Origin: Owenia fusiformis
Taxonomy: Eukaryota; Annelida; Polychaeta; Sabellida; Oweniidae
Length of the DNA: 64,000 nucleotides
Assembly: GCA_903813345.2 (NCBI GenBank)
Contig: CAIIXF020000007.1
Coordinates: forward strand, 8,249,730-8,313,729
Reading direction: 5' to 3'
Part shown: positions 25,801 to 34,785 of the stretch, piece by piece
How positions within the stretch are numbered: the first letter of the stretch is position 1
How the letters are laid out: each line of letters opens with the position of its first letter
Made by a program: the position numbers and the translations under genes
The notes under the pieces: model-generated
What the model saw: only the letters and a program-made list of their open reading frames with translations
Told to the model about the DNA's origin: nothing
Databases searched by the model: none

Positions 25801-28800
25801 ATTTCTTCCACACTTCCCTTAATGAATGTATTGCTGCCATCTGCACTTGTTTCATTCTGCTTAATTATTTTGGAAAAGCAACACCAGTGCCTCAGCCAGA
25901 AGTAACTTACAATTTAACCATCCAGTGCCTACCTTAAATGTTTCAGGCTTTATTTTGTTTAACATTAGATTTAACGTCATTTAACTAATTTTTACACCAA
26001 AAGTTACTACTTATGTAATTCAACATGTATGCTTGGGCTAATATGTCACCTCTGTTATTCCAGTTACTGATGAAGACACTGAGTTATTAGATGGAATAGA
26101 CAAAAAACCAGGGGTTGTAAGTGATGACTCCCACCTAGATAATACCAGTAGAGCTAAGAGTGTAAGTTCCCCATCCACACACCTTCTTTACCATTAGATC
26201 TTGAGTAGACAAAAAGTTAGATCATCAAAGAAAATATTTGTCAATCGGACCAGTAGGAGTCGTATACAAAGGAGACCATAATTTCCTCAATATTGACTGG
26301 TTATAAATTTTTTTCTGTATTTATTTGATAAAATATTTATCTGATTATTGTCATTGTATCTGAATACATAGCATAACACTTTTTAAAAGTGGATAAAATT
26401 AATAAAAGTAAATTCAGGTGCATTAACAATGTTTAATGTATCAAATTAAGATATTTTTTGAAAATGAAGCTGGTGACCAAGTCAAATTGAAACATAATAT
26501 TAAGCTTGTGTTAAAACAAAATTTCTTTGACTCTCTTAATCATGTGAAACATAATTGGTGATATTATAATACAATTAAGGCTGTAGGAGGAGAAAAATGT
26601 TGATCCTGTAGTTTTGAGGAAAATATTCTGGCCAAGAGTTAAAAATGGGTGCTTTTATATTACTAATGAGCCTTATTAAACATACAATACCAAACCATAT
26701 TTAACACCATTACACCACACCAAACCATACCATATCTATCAAAGCATACCATACCATACCACACCATACCAAACTAATGTATACTATATCAGTGCTTTGT
26801 CTCTATCTTAGTCACATTCTGTCTTGCGCTCGCATACTGTATAGACAATTGCTTAATCCAATCTACATGTACTTCCTGTGCCAGGACGATAGTCCTTTAG
26901 TCCTGGCATGTTAAAACAATCTACCATACTTCTTAGTGAATCAAACATACCTGTGATAATTCTGTACAAGAAAATCTAAATAGTTTTCTACAATCAGCTA
27001 GTAATATAATCATATCTGTAATAATCTGTAGCAACAATAAAAGATAATCTTTGACTTGCACTAGTAACATCGTACTAATCATCTTTGTAACTCATTTAGT
27101 AATGTAATTAAGGTAACTCCAACATTCAACCAAAGTCTTGCACTATCACCATGGGCTTCTAGTTGAAAGCCCATGCTATCACCAATTCTATTAGTAATAC
27201 TAAATAGTTTGTAATAATCCATTGTGTAATAATAAATGTGCTTCCTGATTTCAGGAGGAAGGGGACACATTTCAGACGGTGTTTCTAGCTATTTACCTTA
27301 CTCTAACATTTGCTGCTACAGGCGGGATGCTTTATCTTGTCTTAAATGGAACATAACTATATAATGTTGTAAGGATAATATACTAACATTAATCCCAGAA
27401 TGTGTCACATAACCACACTATAGCTATTCATTTACATCATCCTATGCTTTTAACAAACCCTTCCTAGATTTTGTGTGAATCCCCTGAAATCACAATTTAC
27501 ATACTTCACTACATAGCCATAAAACATCATTGCATAGTCACATATTATATTATTTCTATCCCGACATCATATAATGTCAACCCCTTTTTTCAATATCAAC
27601 CCCCTAACCTTGTCAACTCAGTTCCTCCAAATCCATGACATACAAAGTCAATTTCTGTCTAGTCACATCATACAATGTCAGTCCATGTCTAGCCACATCA
27701 TACAATGTAAATCCCTGTCTAGCCACATTATACAATGTCAATCCCTGTCTAGCCACATCATAAAATGTCAATCCCTGTCTAGCCACATCATAAAATGTCA
27801 ATCCCTGTCTAGTCACATCATACAATGTCAAACCCTGTCTAGCCACATTATACAATGCCAATCCCTGTCTAGCCACATCATAAAATGTCAATCCCTGTCT
27901 AGCCACATCATAAAATGTCAATCCCTGTCTAGCCACATTATACAATGTCAATCCCTGTCTAGCCACATCATAAAATGTCAATCCCTGTCTAGCCACATCA
28001 TAAAATGTCAATCCCTGTCTAGTCACATCATACAATGTAAAACCCTGTCTAGCCACATTATACAATGTCAATCCCTGTCTAGCCACATCATAAAATGTCA
28101 ATCCCTGTCTAGCCACATCATAAAATGTCAATCCCTGTCTAGTCACATCATACAATGTCAAACCCTGTCTAGCCACATTATACAATGTCAATCCCTGTGT
28201 AGCCACATCATAAAATGTCAGTCCATGTCTAGCCACATCAGACAATGTCAATCCCTGTCTAGTCATATCATACAATGTCAATCCCTGTCTAGCCACATTA
28301 TACAATGTCAATCCCTGTCTAGCCACATCATAAAATGTCAGTCCATGTCTAGCCACATCAGACAATGTCAATCCCTGTCTAGTCATATCATACAATGTCA
28401 ATCCCTGTCTAGCCGCATCATACAATGTCAATCCCTGTCTAGCCACATCATACAATGCCAATCCCTGTCTAGCCACATCATTCAATGCAATGTCAATCCC
28501 CATTCAGCCACATCATGCAGTGTCAGTCCCAGTCTAGCCACACTATACAATGTCAACTGCTACTCCCCAATTCTACAAAATAGTTCATTGCTATAAGATT
28601 ATGGCAGCTAATTTCATCAACTCATTTGTGACATATCATTTGTTTTGAGCATAAAGCATATACCATGTTGTAGTTATGATGGTTTCCTGTAGTGACAGGA
28701 GTTTTTATCTTCTTTATTGTTGATTATCACCATTGTTAATCTATAGTACAGTAAAATCTGTAAAGTGGAACACCTGTGTAAGTGGAACACATGTGTAAGT

Positions 28801-29959
28801 GGAACACCTGTGTATTTGTAACACCTGTGTATGTGGAACACCTGTGTATGTGGAACACATGTGTAAGTGGAACACCTGTGTATTTGGAACACCTGTGTAT
28901 GTGGAACACATGTGTAAGTTGAACACATGTGTATGTGGAACACATATGTATGTGGAACACATGTGTAAGTGGAACACCGATGTATGTGGAACACATGTGT
29001 AAGTTGAACACCTGTGTATGCGCAGCACCTGTGTAAGTGGAATACATGTGTAAGTGGAACACCTGTGTATGTGTAACACCTTTGCAAGTAAAACACATCT
29101 AACACAGGTTCTACTGTTATCAGACTATTGCAATTTTTCAATATTAATATTATTCATAGATGACTTCCCATATCAATAAATTTTACATCTACATGTATTA
29201 GAAAACCAGCTTGGCTACAAACAAAGTGCATTATTATTGCAGTGGCTTTAATTGTTTCTGGTAGAGAGAGTAATTTATATCAGCCTTTTCAGTTAATCAT
29301 TTGCAATGCAAAACTGCTCAATTATATGATAAACTAAAAGGGCTTGGAAAGAGAGTTTGCAGGGGGACCAGCATGGTGAACAATGTTTTCTCATCAGGTG
29401 ACCTGAGTAATGTTGCCCTGGGGCCCTGAGCCTAGAAGTAATTGACATTGGTATAGGATAGGGTCTGAAGGGGGTAGATTATATCATTTTTCTCTTGGCC
29501 AAAATGTTTCTTCAAAACTACTGATCCACCAACAAAATGTGTTCTAATAATTTATCAGATAAAATATTTGTCTTTACCAATCATGTTCACAACACAGCTA
29601 CATAGATATCCCAAGGTTATAGGTACAGGGGCGTAGCCAGCTTTCAGTCAGGGGGGGTTCGATCGCCGAAACATTTCAGGTTTCAGTCGGGTGGGGGGGT
29701 GTAATTGTTGCATAAACTATCACATGCCTATGAGGTATAACTGTTTCTGATATCCAGGTTTTTGAATAGATTTGCCATATTAGGAACCATATATGACACA
29801 TGGCCCGCCCAAGACCCAACGGTTCAACCCTAATTCAATTACTGTTTTCTATATTTTCAGGCTCCTCTATTCAAGACCATCCTCTTAGGAGTGTACCTTG
29901 CAGGGACAATAGTAATGACAGTACTCATTGTAATTATTGTGGCGTTGTCTCCTCTATGA
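16827..29959 (+). CDS. FRRS1-like: Ferric-chelate reductase 1-like protein (Reeler-DOMON-cytochrome b561), about 620 aa, two alternative last exons
   Basis: Exons in one continuous frame: 16827-17025, 17415-17560, 17939-18030, 18286-18391, 20278-20481, 20713-20811, 21060-21234, 21549-21671, 22302-22417, 22895-22981, 23253-23324, 24497-24596, 25093-25236, 26064-26161, then 27255-27356 or 29861-29959. The product starts with a signal peptide and a Reeler domain (YPSGAPPQACGTMTPGHH), then a DOMON domain (exons 5-8) and a cytochrome b561 core. The four expected heme-ligand His residues are visible in HGCFMLVAWM, WFQVHRTCML, DLHPILGLI and NWVHWGIGN. FRRS1/SDR2 proteins move electrons across membranes to reduce ferric iron outside or inside vesicles. 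Predicted length is 620 (first last exon) or 619 residues, against about 590 in vertebrates. The start at 16827 is chosen because it opens the signal peptide. Introns hold many MITEs. Confidence 0.9.
17625..17754. mobile_element. Member of the ATGTCACCACC dispersed repeat family
   Basis: Begins CAAGGCATAGACATGC, contains ATGTCACCACC near the left and a diverged GTAATGACAT at the right, the inverted layout shared with copies at 14361, 52041, 54501, 56621/59131 and 63071. Confidence 0.6.
18831..18970. mobile_element. Diverged relic of the 201-bp MITE family
   Basis: The interval matches the inner part of the 8170-8370 element in opposite orientation (TTCAAAATGATGCAG, CACCATTCTGA) and ends in a C homopolymer and a decayed terminal repeat. 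Confidence 0.6.
18980..19945. mobile_element. About 1-kb foldback element in FRRS1-like intron 4
   Basis: The two halves are inverted copies. The left end ATATCATGAAGTTCTCATAA (18990-19009) is mirrored near 19919-19934. Matching inner pairs include the region around 19345-19362 against 19404-19420, and GCTTCATTAGA near 19270 against its complement near 19575. The right arm is longer through insertions. No coding capacity. Transcribed within the intron, it would form a long imperfect hairpin. Confidence 0.75.
22831..22926 (+). repeat. 48-bp tandem duplication across the exon 10 acceptor of the FRRS1-like gene
   Basis: Units 22831-22878 and 22879-22926 each contain AATTTTCCAG followed by GT(A/G)CACA(T/G)GACATGC. 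They provide acceptors before 22847 and before 22895, exactly 48 bases apart and in frame. Use of the first would insert 16 residues (VHMTCMLLRFLLIIFQ) at the start of a TM helix. Confidence 0.85.
23350..23384. repeat. Short hairpin palindrome in an FRRS1-like intron
   Basis: TGGGCTTTCAA and its complement TTGAAAGCCCA enclose a short loop. A sibling with the same stem occurs at about 27148-27175 in intron 14. Confidence 0.6.
23703..24375. mobile_element. Element bounded by inverted arrays of a 16-bp repeat
   Basis: Five 16-bp units (ACAACTCGTACCCAAG) at 23703-23782 and five inverted units (CTTGGGTACGAGTTGT) at 24297-24375 flank about 510 bases of AT-rich DNA, the build of a foldback-type transposon with repetitive termini. 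It sits in intron 11 of the FRRS1-like gene. Confidence 0.7.
25420..25755. repeat. Degenerate repeat rich in GAGTACTCA/GAGCACTCAT motifs
   Basis: About a dozen short palindromic words (TGAGTACTCA, GAGCACTCAT, AATTAGTAC) recur irregularly in intron 13. The unit is not uniform enough to define; it may be a decayed palindromic transposon. Confidence 0.5.
26685..26775. repeat. ACCATACC simple repeat
   Basis: Irregular run of CATACC/CACACC words in intron 14 of the FRRS1-like gene. Confidence 0.6.
27255..27356 (+). CDS. FRRS1-like alternative terminal exon 15a
   Basis: Follows acceptor TTTCAG, phase 0, matching the phase of exon 14 (26064-26161). It encodes 33 residues with one TM helix (TVFLAIYLTLTFAATGGMLY) and a stop. 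No AATAAA is seen within 300 bases; the first downstream one is at 29175-29180, so its 3' UTR could include both minisatellites. Confidence 0.75.
   Translation, partial: EEGDTFQTVFLAIYLTLTFAATGGMLYLVLNGT
27640..28565. repeat. 30-bp minisatellite, about 30 copies, with tetrameric higher-order structure
   Basis: Unit of the form GTCTAGCCACATCATACAAT plus GTCAATCCCT. Variant sites (TAAAATG or TACAATG, AATCC or AAACC) repeat in a block of four units (120 bp) over the middle of the array. Because 30 is divisible by three both strands stay open for about 300 codons; these frames have no start context or domain and are artefacts. The array lies between the two alternative last exons of the FRRS1-like gene. 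Confidence 0.95.
28749..29116. mobile_element. TIR element with internal 17-bp minisatellite
   Basis: Ends CAGTAAAATCTGTA (left, preceded by TA) and ACACAGGTTCTACTG (right) are imperfect inverted repeats. Inside, about 19 units of 17 bp (GTGGAACACCTGTGTAA type) fill the element. Relatives without the expansion occur at 32984-33125, 56161-56350 and 62679-62852. The CAGT termini and TA flank suggest a pogo/Tc1-mariner-like MITE. Confidence 0.65.
29175..29180 (+). promoter_or_regulatory. Possible polyadenylation signal for the exon 15a isoform
   Basis: First AATAAA downstream of exon 15a, 1.8 kb after its stop. If used, the 3' UTR would contain the 30-bp and 17-bp minisatellites. Confidence 0.3.
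29627..29720. mobile_element. Fragment of a CAGGGGCGTAGCCAG-type MITE
   Basis: Starts with CAGGGGCGTAGCCAG and continues into G-rich runs; related to the terminus of the 8170-8370 element. No matching right end is seen. It lies 140 bases upstream of alternative exon 15b. Confidence 0.5.
29861..29959 (+). CDS. FRRS1-like alternative terminal exon 15b
   Basis: Follows acceptor ATTTTCAG, phase 0, and encodes 32 residues with one TM helix (KTILLGVYLAGTIVMTVLIV) and a stop. It aligns with exon 15a over F-[QK]-T-[VI]-x-L-[AG]-[IV]-Y-L, so the two are paralogous copies of one exon. An AATAAA at 30118-30123 lies about 160 bases on. Confidence 0.75.
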   Translation, partial: APLFKTILLGVYLAGTIVMTVLIVIIVALSPL

Positions 29960-30117
29960 AAATACTCAATTTATCTCTTAATCCATTGTCTCTTCACCCT
30001 CCCCTGTACATACTTCACCTTATTTAGGGGAGATATGTAAGAGCATTATGGAAAGAGAGAGGTCACAAGAGATTGAAGCAAGATTAAAAATCTTCATTCA
30101 GCATTATTTTTGATTTT

Positions 30118-30123
30118 AATAAA
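30118..30123 (+). promoter_or_regulatory. Polyadenylation signal for the exon 15b isoform
   Basis: AATAAA 159 bases after the stop of exon 15b. Confidence 0.5.
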
Positions 30124-33100
30124 TGCCATTTGATGGCAACTGTATGGCGTCCATAGGTTTCCAAAATTGAGAGAAATATGCGCATAAATTATAGGGATAA
30201 GCAGTGCGATGTGACAGTTGCTACGTGACTGAGGCTTAAAACTCACACAAATTTGACTGTTTGAATAAGTGTATGATATTACATGTAACATTGTGCAATA
30301 GATCTTATGAACAATTATGAATTATTAGTACAGTTTTATGATAAAATGTATGCATTTTCTTATAAGTTCTGGGCTCGTAGCACTTGGCAAAGTCAGATAA
30401 ATACAAAAAAGAGGAAATATTAGGCCAATTTCTTTATATCAACATGACTAAGGATTCTTATACAAGTACTGTATATAGCAGATCATGACTGGAGTTTTCT
30501 TAGGACCAGTCCGATTGGTTTATATGTAGATATTGCTACATGTATGATAATGATAAGGCTGAAACTACAATACATTCTAATCAATTTGTCTTCATAATTC
30601 AGTTGTGATACATGTTTAAAGATTAAAAGAATATCAAAAGGTTTTGGGTATTATGAACATATGTGGTATTTTCATGTCTAAAGGTCTTGATAAGCACAAA
30701 TATTTATCCTGTGCCAGTCCTGGCACGGGATAAACAAATATAGTATAGCATTCCATAAATATTTTTCAAAAGAATAAAATTTAAAATCATGATATATGCA
30801 CTGTAGTTTGTTCAATAGCAGTAGGAAAGACAGTTATAGGTTTACTTGATTCTAGGGAAGATTCTTTGTTGGTTCAAAGACTGCCTGTATCCAGTTAGTC
30901 AGGCACCCATGGAGTCATTCCTTTTTTACACAACTATTGATTGTTTTTGAAACTATTGTAAATGTTCAGTATTTTTGCAGTATTTCTTCAAAGAATATGC
31001 AATATCTAAATGTCTGCATGGATGAAACTAAAGGGAATATAAAAACAGCCGATGTGATATCTCTTTCCGAAACTCCAGGGCATGGTTTCACCATAATACA
31101 AAAAACACACCACAAGTTAATTCAAGTTAGAGTCCTGTATTTTTTGACACTACAGCATTTATAAACAGTGCACAATTGACTATAATAATCTACATACATC
31201 AATGATGCACAGCAAAATAAATTTCGACCAATTCAACAGTAAATTAGAAACATGGTTCATAAAACAATAATACACTGTTTCCTTATGAAGGATGAACACA
31301 AATATAACCTAACACTCATCTGGATTATATCTCATATAGTCCAGATATCACCTTTTAAATTACATCTGATTAAACTTAGTTTATCAATAACAAGAAAATT
31401 CATGATTGGTATGATTTTTATCCATTTGAAGATAACAAATATAGTTACAATCTCCTGATGATAATGGTATCCTCTTATGGATAAATATCATATTTCTCAG
31501 ATCCACAGTACATAAATATCCCATATTTAGGTTCAATATGTATTTATTTCTGTTCGTGGGGCCTTGACTTTTAATGTTTTGACCAATAATGAGTGGTTCA
31601 CTCTTGGCATACACAACCACTCCTATTAAAGCACTGTGAACTTGATAAATGAATCTCTCTTAAGATCCAATCAATTTTATCAATCAAAATGTAGTTTTAC
31701 CATTATATCAGGCAAAATAGAATGAAATATTCCTCGACCTGTATTTCAATAATTGTATTTTAATTGTCTTTCATAATGTAACTATAGCAACAGCGTTGAA
31801 AACAACTGAATTTCATAAGTACAACTTCAATTTTTTCTTGAAACTGCCCCAGTAAACTTTAATAAATACATACAGGATCTAAGACTCCCTAATTTTATCT
31901 GAAAACACATCTTTTAGCTATTACTGTCTGCCATACTAGCAATACATATCAATTCATTTGATGCAAATATACAGGTACATGAAAGATGTAGACTACATAT
32001 TACTAAAATTATGGGCCGTGACCCATTTCTACTATAAAATATACAAAATAGAACATCTGGATCTTTACTTGAACTGAGGAACCCTTGATTTTCTACAAAA
32101 CAGCTTAAATTTTCATAAACAGATAAAGCATTCTATATTCATTCTATATGTACAGTGGTATTCATAAAATCAGCAACAACATATGAAATTATTATTTCAA
32201 GCATTTCTCTTAATCACATTATATCTTATTATTAATATATTTATTCCATTTCATGTATATTCTTATGCAATGTAGCAATTTATGTAAATAAATTCAATTT
32301 TACTGATATTTAATTCAGCCTCAGGATTTTTTTGTTGGGAAAGTGAACATTTTAAATACTATTGTTTCTCTATGAACTTGATTAATAGTCTGTGTAAATC
32401 ACAAAAATCAGGACAAAATAATGTGTTTTTGGCAATTTCACTCAGGATGTAGCAAAATGTACCAGTTATATATAAATGCTGTATGTGTTTGTGTGATCAA
32501 ATAAGCAAAGGAAAATGTCCAAATATCAACAGCTGTGGAAAAGGTAGTTGTGGATTAAAAGGAGCCAGTTGTGGATGATAGGGCACTGCATGTATTTTTG
32601 TTTTGGTTAAAGGTTGTATATAACTATTATATATTTTTATTTCAATTTGTAAATGATTAAAAATCAACATGTTTTGCTGAGAAAGAGAAAGATGGACTTA
32701 GAAATGTTCCTAACTAATAATATTTTGACATTTAGCTTGCCTATTCACTGTAATAATTTTAAGGAAAAGTAACTTCAATAAAGAAAAAAGTCACTTCAAT
32801 AAAGGTTGTTCATACAATAATCAATGATATAAATGCAAAGAAAAAAGGTATGATTTCCCTGAACTATTAAAATTCCTGAAAGAGCAACGTCCAAGTTGCA
32901 GAAACTTAAAAAGAACTTAGATCAAATATTGTGCTCAAATATCTCTTATCTCACACTATACAAGGCTGGTATTTTTGAACATACAGAAAAGTAAAACCTG
33001 TAAACTGAACATTGTGTGTCTGATAAAAGGTGTTCACTGTAGGTAGGTGTTCATTACAAAAAGGAAAATTTATGTTCCAAAATTGGTTTTCAGCAGAGAT

Positions 33101-34390
33101 GTGCTCACCTAGGTAAATTTTACTGTAACTCTATGTTCTATCAGGATATTGCATACATACACCTGTACTGGCAATCAAAATATTGGACAGTTGGACAATT
33201 AAATATCTGCTTTGATAAAAATAGCAAGTAGATAAAGAATGGCTTGCTGAGTTGTATAACATTTTACTAATCTGCCTATAAGCCTAGTACAGCTCTATAG
33301 CAAGCTAAACAACCAATACATGCTTGGAAAATATATTTGCAAATTGTTTTTCTTTACATCTTCAATATTATGATACCCGTGATTACTGACAGCTATCTGG
33401 CTATACACAGCAATATAACTCATTTATTATACATCCAGAAAGTAATAAAATGACAAAATTACAACTCGTTACTTTTCACCAAAAAGTTGAAGTAATAGTG
33501 TCAGTTTACAGCCTTCTAGGTCATTCATATAAATACTTCACAAAGCTAGCCTAGCATTACCAATTATTCTACTTCAAGAGTTAAACTGTTGGACCAAATG
33601 TATATATTATTCTCCTGAGATTGGTCCTCGAGAATAGCTCTGAAGGATAGACTGAGCTAGCAGTCAAATGGTTTTGTTTCGTATCTTTGTACTACTTAGT
33701 GATCTGGTTGCTTTACATATAGTGTTCTGTACACACTCCAAGATGTTATAAATGGCGTAGCCTTGCGTAACAGAATCATATATTTTTAATCCACATATAC
33801 ATCATAAATAGAAATATATTTTACATATCCCAAATCATTAATCAATAAAAATAGAGCCTTTATTCAAAGTATAAGGAACAAATCAGATTTTAATTTAATT
33901 TACCATAACTTAATAAATGAACAATCTTTCCAGTCTGTGCCTTCCATAATTTTTTAATTCATATTTTATAAGAATTCACTACGGAAATATTATAACCTCT
34001 AAAATTTCTATTGCACCTGCCTGTTAATAAGACACCTTGACAACTTATGTAGCATTGACTGTTACATTATATATAATAAAAAGGCAATATTAAAACATTT
34101 TTTCATATTCACTGGGTTCAACACACTGCCAACCATGCACAATGAGTTCCAAAAAGAGAACCACATCTGTTCACTTTGACATTTTCAAATGAACAGGTTT
34201 GGTTCCAGGAGCAGATGTACATGTAGATTCTTGTTGAAATATATCACAAACCACACAATGTAAGTTTAGATGGTAGCTTCTATGCTGATTGCAAAGTTTG
34301 ATTAAAAAAAATTGAAAATCTAAAATGGTTTTGTGATTAAAAACACATAAGTGTTTGAAGGTCATCAATACTAAGAAAGCTTAACTTCTC
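30124..34390. other. Intergenic, no gene seen
   Basis: AT-rich DNA between the convergent FRRS1-like (+) and receptor (-) genes. It has short frames only. A near-perfect 15-bp-stem hairpin lies at 30703-30735 (TTTATCC and GTGCCAG arms), and a TIR element at 32984-33125. Confidence 0.6.
32984..33125. mobile_element. 142-bp TA-flanked MITE, CAGT/TACTG termini
   Basis: TA precedes CAGAAAAGTAAAACCTGT and follows AAATTTTACTG. It shares the GTAAAACCTGTAAA terminus and GAACA words with the 28749-29116 element. Confidence 0.6.
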
Positions 34391-34785
34391 AAAGGACGAT
34401 TCTCGGTTTGGAGAACGAAGTTCATCAATCTAAATGAGCATTATCCCTGCTTCGGACAAATTTGATTTTTTTACATAATATAGATTTGAATGTCCTCTTT
34501 TGAATAGTCATAATTTAATTTGGGTAATATTTCTAGATTTTTCGCAAAAATATATTAGCGCAGTACACTGATGAACTTCTTTCCCCAAAATCGAGACTTG
34601 TATTTTATTGAATCGGTCTAATTGAGCGTTATCCCTGCTTCAGACCAATTTGTTATTTTTACATCTTGTAGATTTAAATGTCCTCTTTTGAAAATTCATA
34701 GTTTAATTTGGGTAATATTTCTATATTTTTCATGAAAAAAATTATAAGCCCAGGAGACTGTTCTCCAAACCGAGAATCGTCCTTT
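34391..34785. mobile_element. 395-bp MITE, copy 1
   Basis: Terminal inverted repeats AAAGGACGATTCTCGGTTTG and its complement at 34766-34785. The interior is two direct half-copies of about 195 bp. A near-identical copy in opposite orientation is at 58642-59035. Confidence 0.9.

Noticed and set aside
27574-28596. 340-codon plus-strand and 296-codon minus-strand frames over the 30-bp array
   Set aside because: Unit length divisible by three keeps frames open on both strands; no gene features.
28674-29141. Cys/His/Tyr-rich minus-strand frames
   Set aside because: Product of the 17-bp minisatellite read in all three frames.
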